Part shown: positions 36,601 to 45,235 of the stretch, one piece after another
Position numbering within the stretch: the stretch's first letter is position 1
Layout of the letters: the number at the start of each line of letters is the position of its first letter
Assembly (NCBI RefSeq): GCF_014705655.1
Contig: NZ_JACXIY010000005.1
Coordinates: 1-64,000 of the forward strand
DNA length: 64,000 nt
DNA from: Paenibacillus arenilitoris
GTDB taxonomy: Bacteria; Bacillota; Bacilli; Paenibacillales; Paenibacillaceae
Reading direction: 5' to 3'
The notes under the pieces: model-generated
What the model was told of the DNA's origin: nothing
What the model saw: the letters and a program-made list of their open reading frames with translations, nothing else
The model's database searches: none
Translations under genes and position numbers: made by a program

Positions 36601-39541
36601 TCATACGCTCCTGGTGAAGGCTGCCGATGGCGCGGGGAATGTGATCGAATCGGCTTATTCGTTCGTCGTCGAGGACGAGCGGCCGCTTGAGCCGACAGAC
36701 GTCAAACCGGCCGATTTTGCAAGCAACGTGCCGCTGAACGCCAAGCTGGAAGCGACGTTTGCCGATCCGACGGGCGATAAGATGAAAGTGGATTTCTTCA
36801 AGGGCGATAAATTCGACTTTGCCCGCACGGGCGGGATGAAAGGATTCGTCCACGTGGCGGACCGCGAGCCTCCGCTTGCGATCGCGCCTGCTGGGGAGAA
36901 CGGGATGGACGCGGCCGAGTCTGCGAAAGTGAAGGCGCCGGACGGCGACTACCTCGTCACCGATTCGCAAAGCGGGTTCCCCTATCATCGGTTCGAAATC
37001 GAGGTCGGGGATATTGCCGGCAATACGGCAGCGGAGCTGTACTGGAAAGGCCGGACGCTTCCGGGCCGGATCGTTACGCTGTATGCATGGGATTACGCGG
37101 ATAGCAAGTGGGTTGCGCTTAAGCGGCAAACCGGCGTGTCGGAGAACGAGGACATCGTGCTTGCCGCGGAGGTTCAGCCTGACCGTTACGTAAGGGACGG
37201 CGTCATTGAGGCAATGGTTCAGGACGAGGTGAAGTCAGCGAACGATCCGTTTACGCTTCTATGGTTCACGGATACGCAATATTATGCGGAATCGTACCCG
37301 GATATTTTCGATAAGCTGGGCGACTGGATTCCCGAAGAGTATGAGAAAGGCAGCTTCAGTTACGCCATTCATACCGGCGACGTCGTCAACGTCGCGAACG
37401 ACGAAGCCCAATGGGCCGTCGCAGACCGCAATTTGAAGAAGCTGGACGACGCGAACGTGCCGTACGGCCTTCTTGCCGGCAACCACGACGTGATCCTGGA
37501 CGGCGTCAATTACACCTATTTCGGCAAATATGTCGGCGCTCACCGATATGAAGACAAGCCTTGGTACGGCGGGCAAATGAACGACAACCAGAATCACTAC
37601 GACCTGATTTCGGTCGGCGGCCATGACTTTATCATTTTGTACATCGGCTTCGGACTTGAAAATACCGAGGAGACGGTAGCCTGGGCGAACGAGGCGTTGA
37701 AGAAGCATGCGGACCGCAACGCGATCGTCGGGCTGCACGCCTACCTGGAACCGAACGGTACATTGTCCAACATGGCGCAGCAAGTATACGACGAGATCAT
37801 CGCGCCGAACAAAAATGTGCAGATGGTGCTAAGCGGCCATTATCACGCCGCGAAGCGCGTCGTCAAAACCGTCAAGCACGAGGACGGGACGGAACGCCAG
37901 GTGCTCGAAATTCTCGCCGATTATCAGGGCGGACCGAACGGCGGCGACGGATACCTTCGTTATCTGCATTTCGATCCGGTTGCGGAAACCGTCGATGTCC
38001 GAACGTATTCGCCCGTTCTGGACGACTACAATTTCTTCGAGGACGACGTTGACAGCTTCACGGAAAGCTTCGACCTGCGCGATATTGACAAACGCGTGTC
38101 CACGGACTACTTCGCGGTCAACCTGTATACGGAGGAGAAGCTCGGCAGCCGGGCCGACGTCAATTCAGGCTCCGCCGCTTCGGTCATGTGGAACGGCTTG
38201 CTTCCGGGGCAAACCTACTACTGGTACATGAACATCGCCGATGAATTCGGCGCCGAACGGCGAAGCTCCATTTACCGCTTCGCAACGGAGAGGACCGGAG
38301 GACCGGGAGGAAATCCGGGAGAAAACCCGGGCGGCAATAACGGCGGAGCGGCTGGCGGGACGGACGGCAGCGGGGCCGGCGTCATTCGGGTCGAGCCGCA
38401 ATTGAGCGGCGGAAAAGCGGTGCTGACCGTTTCGGACAGCGCGCTTGCGGAAGCCTTCGGGCAAGCGGCGCCGGACGGCGCCGGCGTGGTCACGATCGCG
38501 ATCGAGGCGTCCGCGGCATCGCTTGACGGCGCGGATGCCATCTCCGTCGTCTTGCCGAGCGATTATTTGACCTTGACGGACGCCGTCCGGCAGATCCGAA
38601 TCGCGACGCCGCTCGGAGAAGTGACGCTGCCATCCGACATGCTGGGCAATGATGCCTCCGTAGCAGGCAAAAATGCGGAGCTGACGATCGAGGCGGTCGA
38701 CCGTTCCGGGCTGACGGACGGCGCCAAGGAAGGCGTCGGCGGACGGCCCGCGATCGACATCGGCCTTCGATTGAACGGACAGCCGGTCGAGTGGACGAAC
38801 GAAGCGACGCGGGTAAGCGTGTCCGTTCCGTATGCGCCGGCCGCCGGGGAGAACGCGGACAATCTGGTCGTCTGGTATCTCGACGGCAACGGCGGGATCG
38901 AGACGGTGATCAGCGGCAAATACGATGCGGCCGCCGGTGCCGTCACCTTCGAAACGGAGCATTTCAGCACATACGCGGTCGCCTACAAGCAGCTGGCGTT
39001 CGGCGATGTCGGCATAAGCGCCTGGTATCATAAAGCCGTCAATTACCTTTCCTCCAGGGAACTGGTCAACGGAATGGGAGACGGGCGATTCGCGCCGAAT
39101 GCGAACGTTACCCGTGCCGACTTTCTCATGATGACGATGAACGCGCTCGGCATCGAAGCCGAAGCCGGCGAATCCGACACGTTCCTCGACGCGGGCGACA
39201 AATATTACTCGCCTTATCTGGCAACGGCCAAACGGCTGGGTATCGTTAACGGCCTGGAAGGCAATCGGTTCGCACCCGAGCAGTCCATCAGCCGCCAGGA
39301 TATGATGGTCATGCTGTATCGCGCGTTCAACGCGTCAGGCATTGACATTTCCGTCGTGAAGCAAGTCGGCCTGGGCAGCTATTCCGACGGAGAAGCCGTC
39401 TCAGGCTATGCGACCCAAGCCGTAACGGCGATGCTTCAATCGGGCCTTGTCCAAGGCAGCGGCGACAAGCTCGAGGCCATGGCGGTCACAACCCGGGCGA
39501 TGGCGGCTCAGACGTTATACAATTACTTGGCGAGCCGTTAA
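33677..39541 (+). CDS. S-layer-anchored protein with two lamin-tail domains and a metallophosphoesterase
   Basis: 1954 residues from a GTG with GGGAGG upstream. A signal peptide leads to a lamin-tail-like domain (residues about 60-200, ITELLPHPN...YEFLELYNHS) and an Ig/fibronectin-like part. The pair is then repeated 300 residues later (about 360-560). Further Ig-like regions follow. The calcineurin-type phosphoesterase lies at about 1190-1440 with DTQ, HTGDVVN, LAGNHD and LSGHYH. A Gly/Asn-rich linker (about 1540-1562) precedes a beta domain and three C-terminal SLH repeats (about 1775-1954) that bind secondary wall polymer. It is exported and wall-bound. Substrates may be phosphate esters or cyclic nucleotides; this is inference. 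Confidence 0.9.
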   Translation: MRSRMKMIVGLLLFCMLFSPISGVAAVAEELQSGEPSGSLETVSAGASIAGEGGGEAAHAPRILITELLPHPNGDPRKGSGNQYEFLELYNHSDDMLDLFGYTLWYLYPNATAPKKWVIPVHTQIEPRSAAILWFAKEAIADGYGTASDFNQFFGTVLPESDIIQYDNRNTTDFNLPNAENRGLGLSSPEQPDAMIVQAWYDSKTASSPDRAVNDVRNSVVRYSYPEDGNTMRRLDTRPYPNPGVIDPGQVPAADVGGAPVIDHTPVPSVNVGEDLAISASVTDPDGDPLNVVLQYKAEAGGNYSQAPMTVAGSVYAYAIPSDAITGSKVYYRIAAGDGVHQTVSAEYETIVSGRPAAQAPRILITELLPHPFADYRTGGGNQYEFAELYNNSDETLNLKDYTLWYLYPGGGTPKKWKIPQDTAIEPYSAAVIWFAKEAVTAGFTTTADFNTHFNTSLTDEDIVFYNNAASSDFNLPNATHRGLGLSSAGQPNDLIVEAWYDSTSPGSPDRMAAEVRNTVIRFATPAEGRTMQRIGTRLYANPGSIDPGQVPAAAGVDAVAPTLTHDQPAYNIAKNEPYTVTVTSDEPLNASKSKIVYGRIDSGEGAFADSASLRLVSEQGDSYVYEGALTIAETGNYRYMIEAEDESGHSTRLPYNSLGAPLTVNDSVRQAVLPEIGLSVEEGAMVRGTASLYAHAGDAGAEVEVAFGGTPLSLRRALPGSVQFGLQGKGIDQIYQSSLSAIKPDGEMNYFARLLPKYVEGAWTLEEMDPSYFVADNIVSVHAGNENAPYDVESHDKFYGINNHDDFDVKNIHLALPDGTLVKPDFMVNYSGERNATQSPYLENAYFAIGDGNAQKALISEFHFPIPDGKYTSKYAEIDTTGYADGSYPVAMKIGQNPIETVQVTVDNTAPVLQGIRIGDGQWLTDGMKLKGTVRLEAEVSDNLTGIASVEASLDGQSIVLPYETSSVALAPGNHTLLVKAADGAGNVIESAYSFVVEDERPLEPTDVKPADFASNVPLNAKLEATFADPTGDKMKVDFFKGDKFDFARTGGMKGFVHVADREPPLAIAPAGENGMDAAESAKVKAPDGDYLVTDSQSGFPYHRFEIEVGDIAGNTAAELYWKGRTLPGRIVTLYAWDYADSKWVALKRQTGVSENEDIVLAAEVQPDRYVRDGVIEAMVQDEVKSANDPFTLLWFTDTQYYAESYPDIFDKLGDWIPEEYEKGSFSYAIHTGDVVNVANDEAQWAVADRNLKKLDDANVPYGLLAGNHDVILDGVNYTYFGKYVGAHRYEDKPWYGGQMNDNQNHYDLISVGGHDFIILYIGFGLENTEETVAWANEALKKHADRNAIVGLHAYLEPNGTLSNMAQQVYDEIIAPNKNVQMVLSGHYHAAKRVVKTVKHEDGTERQVLEILADYQGGPNGGDGYLRYLHFDPVAETVDVRTYSPVLDDYNFFEDDVDSFTESFDLRDIDKRVSTDYFAVNLYTEEKLGSRADVNSGSAASVMWNGLLPGQTYYWYMNIADEFGAERRSSIYRFATERTGGPGGNPGENPGGNNGGAAGGTDGSGAGVIRVEPQLSGGKAVLTVSDSALAEAFGQAAPDGAGVVTIAIEASAASLDGADAISVVLPSDYLTLTDAVRQIRIATPLGEVTLPSDMLGNDASVAGKNAELTIEAVDRSGLTDGAKEGVGGRPAIDIGLRLNGQPVEWTNEATRVSVSVPYAPAAGENADNLVVWYLDGNGGIETVISGKYDAAAGAVTFETEHFSTYAVAYKQLAFGDVGISAWYHKAVNYLSSRELVNGMGDGRFAPNANVTRADFLMMTMNALGIEAEAGESDTFLDAGDKYYSPYLATAKRLGIVNGLEGNRFAPEQSISRQDMMVMLYRAFNASGIDISVVKQVGLGSYSDGEAVSGYATQAVTAMLQSGLVQGSGDKLEAMAVTTRAMAAQTLYNYLASR

Positions 39542-39589
39542 CGGGATCGAACAAGCAGAGAAACAGAGTCTTTAGAAATATCGGCAAAC

Positions 39590-39640
39590 AAGCAAGGGCC
39601 GCCCTCGGTAGAACGTTCTACTCGAGGGCAGCCCTTGCTT
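39590..39640. terminator. Bidirectional terminator between the SLH gene and yunB
   Basis: AAGCAAGGGC pairs with GCCCTTGCTT, with an inner GCCCTCG/CGAGGGC stem. The genes on both sides converge on it. Confidence 0.8.
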
Positions 39641-39683
39641 TCGTTTACGGTTTCGATTGGATCGGATTCTCCGTCAGTTCGGC

Positions 39684-40841
39684 TTACTCGCCGGCCGAAT
39701 TGCCCGTTTCGCCCGGCGGGATTTCCGGATCAGCCGAGTTACCCGACCCTTCCGCCGGTACTTCCGTTGCCGGGCCCGAGTGATCCAAATCTTCGTTAGA
39801 CGGGCCGGAGCCGGCATTTCCGCCGCTTCCCGGGCTCGTCGTGACGCCTTCCCCCGTTCCTTGGCCGAGCGGAACCGATATGTTCGGCGCTTCGGCCGCC
39901 GATTCGCCGACCGGCCTGCCGGTGCCGTCGTAATAATACATCGGCACGTCTCCGACGACGAGCAGGTACGAGATCGGAATATCCGTCTCCACCAGCTCCG
40001 GCTCGGTATCGAACGGAATGATGATCGTTACCTCCGCCACGATCCGGATATACACCTCGACGAGAATCATGTTGATCCCCGCGTCCTTCTGGCGGGTGCT
40101 GAGGTCCACCTTCACCGCCCCGACCGGCTCGAACTTGACCGGCACCTTCGGTCCGAACGAGGAAATGATCGCGCTGTTCAGCGCGTGGCCGATCGGAATA
40201 TGCTCGGGAATGCCCTTCATTTCGTTCAGCGTATTCTGAACGGTGTTGATCGTCTGCGAGGTGATGCTCATATGTTCGGCGTAGTTCAGCATGAAGCCCG
40301 ATATTTTGCCGTTGCCGTTCATTTTCCAATCGATCAGCTTCTCGGAGTTGGAGCGCTGCGCGACCTGCTCGGTAATCGCCTTGTTGATCGCCTGCGTCGC
40401 CACCTGCTTCACCCGGATCTTCGCGATATTCATCATGGGCGGCCGCAAATTCCGCTCCACGTAAACAAAGGATTGGATCGAAAAGATCATGCCCGCAATG
40501 ACGATGACGAGAAGAAAAGTCCGCCGCCTCATGCGCGGCCTTCCCGGTCTCGCTCCCCAAGCGCCGCCCGCTCCGCCGCTGCCGCCGGCCGCGCGGCTTG
40601 CCGGAGCTGCGACGGCCCGTCTGGCCCTGCGCTTGCCGCCGGAGCCAGGACGGCTCATCCACCGCAGCGAAAACGAGGGCGGGCTTCCCCATTTTTTAGG
40701 CGGCGAGCCGGACGACGGGGAGCTTCCGCGGCTTCCCCAGCTGACCGTTCTTGTTCTGGAAAAAGGACGGCCTGACCATAGCTGCGTCCGAATACCGCCA
40801 AACGGACGAAACCGCCAGCCCTTCCTGCCCCATTTTGCCAA
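39684..40841 (-). CDS. yunB: Sporulation protein YunB with long basic N-terminal extension
   Basis: The conserved part begins at RMRRRTFLLVIVIAGMIFSIQSFVYVERNLRPPMMNIAKIRVKQVATQAINKAI, one membrane helix and an extracellular domain as in YunB, which is sigma-E controlled and needed for spore formation in Bacillus. Upstream of it the frame encodes about 100 extra residues, very rich in Gly, Ser, Arg and Pro. The TTG at 40841 is 6 nt after GGAGGGG, so this extension is probably translated. The C-terminus adds a Gly/Ser/Glu-rich disordered tail (last 60 residues). Total 385 residues versus about 254 in B. subtilis. Confidence 0.85.
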   Translation of the reverse strand: MAKWGRKGWRFRPFGGIRTQLWSGRPFSRTRTVSWGSRGSSPSSGSPPKKWGSPPSFSLRWMSRPGSGGKRRARRAVAAPASRAAGGSGGAGGAWGARPGRPRMRRRTFLLVIVIAGMIFSIQSFVYVERNLRPPMMNIAKIRVKQVATQAINKAITEQVAQRSNSEKLIDWKMNGNGKISGFMLNYAEHMSITSQTINTVQNTLNEMKGIPEHIPIGHALNSAIISSFGPKVPVKFEPVGAVKVDLSTRQKDAGINMILVEVYIRIVAEVTIIIPFDTEPELVETDIPISYLLVVGDVPMYYYDGTGRPVGESAAEAPNISVPLGQGTGEGVTTSPGSGGNAGSGPSNEDLDHSGPATEVPAEGSGNSADPEIPPGETGNSAGE

Positions 40842-41006
40842 ATCCATCCCCTCCCGCATATCCTGTCCGCTTCCCCTACCCATTCTTATGCGCAACTTGG
40901 CCAAAAAAGAAGATCGCCGCGCGAAGGGAGCCCCCCTATTGCAGCGGATACGCAGCACGGGTATAATTCCCATTAACATTCATTAGGGTAAAAAGGAGGA
41001 GACGCG

Positions 41007-41948
41007 ATGACGGGGCAGCCGGATATGGAAAAAATCAACCGAAAGCTCGGAACGGACGATATCGTCGAACGGCTCAGCGACCGGATATCGGGCAGCGAAT
41101 TGAACACGCTTCTGCTGAAGGTGTTCCAGGAGAAGACGAGGACGTCCACGCCCGGCGATTTGCTGCGCCGATTCGGCGACAACCGGTTCGTGCAGCCCGC
41201 GCACGCCGACCCGCGGCGGCTCAAGCGGCTGGAGCTCGACCTGCTCGACATCGCTTCCCGCCACGGCGCCGAAGCGCTTCAGCTCTCGCCCGTCGCACCG
41301 CTCGGCTGCTCGTCCGTGGTGGCGCCGGCCGACCAGAACAAGACGATATCCGCGCTGCGGGGAACCGAGGTCGTCTCGGACGCTTCGAACGTGTTGGCGC
41401 TGCACGCCTGCGAGCTGATTCGAACGGGCCAAAGAAGCAACAAAGACGAGTTTATCCGACTATGCGCGACGCACAGGCACGTGCGGTCCCAATATTTCGG
41501 AGACGCGCCGGGGATGCTCCCGCATTTCCACGTGTTCTGCATGGTGACCTCCGGCATCGACAAAGGCTCGTACGGCTTCGAAATCCATGCATTCCGGGAG
41601 CATGTCGCCGTATACCGGGACATCTTCCGCTCGCTGCTCGAATCGGACATCGAGATAAGCCTGAGCGAGAGAGGCGGCTACAAGGACGCGGCCGGGCTGA
41701 TCGAGCGAATCGCGAGGCGCGGCGAAGAGGATGAGGAACCGGTCGCCATTAGCGTAGCGGAGCCGAATGCGGATAACCGCTATTATGACGGTCTCCAGTT
41801 CACGATCAAAGTCAACAACCGGGGAGAGAGCTTTCCGATCGGCGACGGCGGATTCGTCGACTGGCCGCAGCGTCTGTTAGGGAACCGGAAGGAGAGGATG
41901 CTCATCAGCGCGATCGGACTGGATCGGCTTTTGTCGTATATGGGCTAG
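41007..41948 (+). CDS. HisRS/HisZ-like class II synthetase paralog, function unknown
   Basis: 313 residues after AAGGAGGAG. The final third (RYYDGLQFTIKVNNRGESFPIGDGGFVDWPQRLLG...MLISAIGLDRLL) parallels the HisRS pattern of YYTG..FE, a Gly-rich GGRYD loop and the motif-3 GxERL. CATHRHVRSQYFGDAP..LPHFHVF is a plausible motif 2 with its Arg. The start (SPVAPLGCSSVVAPADQNK) is not like HisRS. There is no anticodon-binding domain. It could be a HisZ-like regulatory subunit or a free-standing amino-acid-activating enzyme. The fold assignment is my inference from these motifs. Confidence 0.6.
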   Translation: MTGQPDMEKINRKLGTDDIVERLSDRISGSELNTLLLKVFQEKTRTSTPGDLLRRFGDNRFVQPAHADPRRLKRLELDLLDIASRHGAEALQLSPVAPLGCSSVVAPADQNKTISALRGTEVVSDASNVLALHACELIRTGQRSNKDEFIRLCATHRHVRSQYFGDAPGMLPHFHVFCMVTSGIDKGSYGFEIHAFREHVAVYRDIFRSLLESDIEISLSERGGYKDAAGLIERIARRGEEDEEPVAISVAEPNADNRYYDGLQFTIKVNNRGESFPIGDGGFVDWPQRLLGNRKERMLISAIGLDRLLSYMG

Positions 41949-41967
41949 CCTTGCTCGAAAAACAATA

Positions 41968-42007
41968 AAGAGAACGGGGGCCGCCCTTGGGCCGCCCTCG
42001 TTCTCTT
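41968..42007. terminator. Terminator between convergent genes
   Basis: AAGAGAACG and CGTTCTCTT flank an inner GC-rich stem (GGGGGC / GCCCTC region). The synthetase-like gene and the isomerase gene converge on it. Confidence 0.75.
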
Positions 42008-42030
42008 CTTCTTTTCTTCCGAAACATCGC

Positions 42031-42915
42031 CTATCTCGCAGCCTGCAGAAGCGAACGAATATAGGCGATATTGTCCCGCAGAAGCGCTTCGGACGGAGCG
42101 GAGCCGCTGAAATCCTCGAAGCTGAGCCAGCCGTCGTAGCCGATGGCCTTCAAGTCGGCGATGACCTGCGGCCAGTGAACGACGCCTTCGGCGACCGGCG
42201 ACCACGACGCCTTCCATAACGGACCGTGCGGCGCGCTTTCCTCGCCTGCGGCCGGCTGAGGCGCATCGGTTCGAACCCAGGCCGCGTTTTTGATGTGGAC
42301 ATGCCCCAAATATTCGCCCAGCGCCTCGAGTCCGAGCTTGTACTGCTCGAAGCCCTCGTACACCATATTTCCCGGGTCGTAGATAACGCCGATAAGGTCC
42401 GGGTCAAACCCGTCCACGAGCCTGCGGGCGGCGGATGCGCTTGGCGCGATATTGCCGAAATGAACCTCGATCAGCCCTTTTACCCCGTAAGCCTTGCCCA
42501 GCTCCTGAACGCCGTTCAAGTAAGCGCGTCCCTCCTTGAGCAAATCGGCATAGCTGCGGCTCCGGTCGTACCCGGGCACGCCTACCCGGATCGACGGCGC
42601 GCCGAGAAGCTTGGCCGCTTTCATCGCTTTTTCCGTGGCGTCGAGGTCTCCGGCTTGAATATAGGCGGCCAAATTCGGCACGGCCAGCCCGGTCTCGTCT
42701 GTCAACCGTTTGATCGAAAGCAGCTCCTCCTCGGAGGACGACGCGTCCACGGTCGAGAGGTTGTTGCCCCAGAAAGAAGGCTTGTCGCCGCGTTTGGCCG
42801 GATCGACTCTCGTAAACCGCCATTCGACGCCTTGATAGCCATATTTGCGGAGGAGGTCCGCGGTCGTCTCTAACGAACAATCAGGAAGCATAACGGTGAA
42901 TACGGAAAATTTCAT
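42031..42915 (-). CDS. Sugar phosphate isomerase/epimerase (xylose-isomerase-like TIM barrel)
   Basis: 294 residues from the ATG at 42915, after GAGGTGG. The AP-endonuclease-2/xylose-isomerase fold is shown by LEVHFGN-type (GLIEVHFGNIA), GVIYDPGNMVYEG, GHVHIKNAAWV and a C-terminal GYDGWLSFEDFSG, which carry the Glu/Asp/His metal ligands. Members act on sugars or inositol derivatives. The specificity is not readable. It stands alone; the nearest genes are unrelated. Confidence 0.88.
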   Translation of the reverse strand: MKFSVFTVMLPDCSLETTADLLRKYGYQGVEWRFTRVDPAKRGDKPSFWGNNLSTVDASSSEEELLSIKRLTDETGLAVPNLAAYIQAGDLDATEKAMKAAKLLGAPSIRVGVPGYDRSRSYADLLKEGRAYLNGVQELGKAYGVKGLIEVHFGNIAPSASAARRLVDGFDPDLIGVIYDPGNMVYEGFEQYKLGLEALGEYLGHVHIKNAAWVRTDAPQPAAGEESAPHGPLWKASWSPVAEGVVHWPQVIADLKAIGYDGWLSFEDFSGSAPSEALLRDNIAYIRSLLQAAR

Positions 42916-43096
42916 ACGCCACCTCGTCATGGGATAAGTTTTGAATGCTCCCTTATCGTAGCATATCCGGCCGGTCCGCTCTTCGATCAGCTTTGCCTAA
43001 TCTCGCCCCGCACTTGACTGTAGTTGTTATTGCTTCCTCCCTTGCATTCCGATAGACTTGAAAGAAAAGGAACGATTTCATTGAAGGAGATTTCGC

Positions 43097-43312
43097 ATGG
43101 CCATTAACCGTCGCCTCAACACCGACAACGATTTCGAGGAGGTTATCGAGACGCAGCGGCGCATCCGCGTCTTCCGGGACAACCAAATCGTGGACGCCGG
43201 CGCTGTCGTCGTCCGGTTCGACGACAGCGTCGTCGTCACGCAGTCCGGGGTAAGCGATATCGCCTACCACAATCGGCGGGACTGCGAATTTTTCGAGCTG
43301 AAGAAGCGCTAG
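43097..43312 (+). CDS. Small conserved protein of unknown function
   Basis: 71 residues after GAAGGAGA. The sequence INRRLNTDNDFEEVIETQRRIRVFRDNQIVDAGAVVVRFDDSVVVTQSGVSDIAYHNRRDCEFFEL alternates strands and looks like a small beta domain with a final helix. No membrane segment, signal or known motif is seen. It may be regulatory or a small-ligand binder; I cannot assign it. It is a single gene with its own terminator-like hairpin at 43398. Confidence 0.7.
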   Translation: MAINRRLNTDNDFEEVIETQRRIRVFRDNQIVDAGAVVVRFDDSVVVTQSGVSDIAYHNRRDCEFFELKKR

Positions 43313-43397
43313 GAAGGCGGCGCATCAAGCCGGCTGTCCCGCAAGCGGGTTTTCTCTTCGGATAACCGGCTCAAAAGTAATGTAAACGATAAAATCA

Positions 43398-43440
43398 GGG
43401 CTGTCTCACCGATCATTTCATGATCATCGGAGACAGCCCC
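43398..43440. terminator. Terminator hairpin of the GGGCTGTCTC type
   Basis: GGGCTGTCTC pairs with GAGACAGCCC through a long inner stem (CCGATCAT / ATGATCATCGG) with a TTC loop. It lies between the small gene at 43097 and the end of the SLH asparaginase. Similar GGGCTGTC hairpins occur at 48706 and 62897. Confidence 0.75.
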
Positions 43441-43485
43441 TTCGTATAATTAAGTCAACCTGAGATTATTGGCTGGCCTTTATTG

Positions 43486-45216
43486 TTATGGCTTGCTTGC
43501 TTCGAGCATGTTCATGATCGCCGTTACGGCTTCCGCTCTCGTCGCCGTATCGTTCGGCGCGAACTTGTTGTTCACGCGCCCCTGCACGATGCCTTTGGCG
43601 CTGACCGCTTTCACCGCGCTCTTCGCCCAGACCGGAATCGACCGGTCATCCGCAAAGCCCGTAACCGCGCCGGCTTCCGGTTCAAGCATCATCGCCTTGG
43701 CGAGCATGGACACCATCTCGGTCCGCGTTATGCTCGCCCCCGGCCGGAAGCTGCCGTCCGGATACCCGCTAACGATCTCGGCCGTAACCGCTCTCGAGAC
43801 CGCTTCCTTCGCCCAAGCCCCGATCTTCCCCGCATCCGTGAAGGTTAAGGAGGCTCCTTCGCCTTCGGCATCCAGCGCATTCATGAGCATAACCGCGAAT
43901 TCCGAGCGCGTTACCGTAAGGTTCGGCTTGAACATGCCGTCCGGATACCCCTTAACGATTCCCGCGGCAACCGCCGCTTCTATAGCAGCCTCCGCCCAGT
44001 GGCTTGCGGTGTCGCCGAAGAACGCATCTTCGGCGGCTATATCCTGCGTGCCGATCGTTTCGAACCATTGTTTAACCGTATCGAAATCGTCCGAAAAGGC
44101 GAGCGACAGCATCAGCATCATGCGGGCATGCTGGGGATTCAGGTTGTCGCCGGCGATGATGCCGTTGCCGCCGCCGTCAATTGAACCCGAGCCCGTCCGC
44201 GTCGTCGACACGAACGTAACGCCCTGTTTGATCGCTTCCGTACGCGCGGCGCTCATCTTGGAGGAGATGCCTCCTGCGCCGGTTCCGGCCGTGACGATAC
44301 CTTTGGCTCCGTCTTCGACCAACGCGCGAATCGCTCCGCCGCCCGCTTCTTGATAGTTATAAACGATCTCCACCATCGGGAGCTCATCCTTCGATATTGT
44401 CCTCAAATCGAACGGCGTCGCCCAATCCGGTTGTCCCGCCTTGAGCGCGCGCGCGTTCATCCGGTAAATGCGCACAGCCGGATCGTCGACGTACCCGAGC
44501 GCGCCGAACATCGGCGTCTCGAACGTATCCATACGGTGGGCGTTCGACTTGGTCACTTCGCGCGCCGCGTGAATGACGTCGTTCAGCATGACCACGGTGC
44601 CGAACCATTTGGTCTTATTGCTGCCCGCTACTTTAATCGCTTGATAAAGGTTGGCGGGGCCGTCCGACCCTATGACATCCCAAGGCCGCATCGCTCCCGT
44701 CACGACGACGGGCTTCTCGCTGCGGACGGTCAGATCGAGGAAATAAGCGATTTCCTCCATCGTATCCGTTCCGGTCGTTACGACGGCACTGTCGTAAATC
44801 GCAAGCGCTGCGTCGACGGCAAGGGATAGATCGTACAGTTCCTTTATTGCATATCCGCCCGAACCTTTATTTCCGAATTGGAACGTCGAGACGTCCGCCG
44901 TCTCATGCGTCGGCAGTTGCGCAACCATATCCGCCATTGGATAAGTGCCTGCCGCGTAATTTTGGAAATTCGTCTTATCCCCGTCTCTAGCGGCCCCCGC
45001 AATCGTACCGCCCGTTGCGACGACGATGACGTTCGGCAGCGGCGAGGCGTTATGGGCTTCCGATACCGGCGGTATAGCGAACGTCGGCAGCGCCTGCGCC
45101 GCCTGCTCCGCGCGGACGGAAGCGTCGTAGCCGGGCAATAAGGCGCCAAGAAGCGCTAAGGCAAGGAGCGGAGCAAGAAGCTTTCGCCTGCCATTCAAGT
45201 GAAATAGTACGATCAT
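43486..45216 (-). CDS. Secreted type II L-asparaginase with C-terminal SLH domains
   Basis: 576 residues from the ATG at 45216, 9 nt after GGGAGG. A signal peptide is followed by the asparaginase catalytic domain: VVATGGTIAGAA with the nucleophilic Thr, VVTTGTDTMEEIAYFLDLT with the second Thr-Asp pair, and AVVTGAMRP. Three SLH repeats occupy the last 180 residues (FFGDTASHWAEAAIEAAVAAGIVKGYPDG..., FTDAGKIGAWAKEAVSRAV..., FADDRSIPVWAKSAVKAVS...). The enzyme should be held in the wall and release ammonia from external asparagine. It lies 19 bp after a near-identical asparaginase that lacks the SLH part. Confidence 0.93.
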   Translation of the reverse strand: MIVLFHLNGRRKLLAPLLALALLGALLPGYDASVRAEQAAQALPTFAIPPVSEAHNASPLPNVIVVATGGTIAGAARDGDKTNFQNYAAGTYPMADMVAQLPTHETADVSTFQFGNKGSGGYAIKELYDLSLAVDAALAIYDSAVVTTGTDTMEEIAYFLDLTVRSEKPVVVTGAMRPWDVIGSDGPANLYQAIKVAGSNKTKWFGTVVMLNDVIHAAREVTKSNAHRMDTFETPMFGALGYVDDPAVRIYRMNARALKAGQPDWATPFDLRTISKDELPMVEIVYNYQEAGGGAIRALVEDGAKGIVTAGTGAGGISSKMSAARTEAIKQGVTFVSTTRTGSGSIDGGGNGIIAGDNLNPQHARMMLMLSLAFSDDFDTVKQWFETIGTQDIAAEDAFFGDTASHWAEAAIEAAVAAGIVKGYPDGMFKPNLTVTRSEFAVMLMNALDAEGEGASLTFTDAGKIGAWAKEAVSRAVTAEIVSGYPDGSFRPGASITRTEMVSMLAKAMMLEPEAGAVTGFADDRSIPVWAKSAVKAVSAKGIVQGRVNNKFAPNDTATRAEAVTAIMNMLEASKP

Positions 45217-45235
45217 ATCCGCCAACCTCCCGTCA

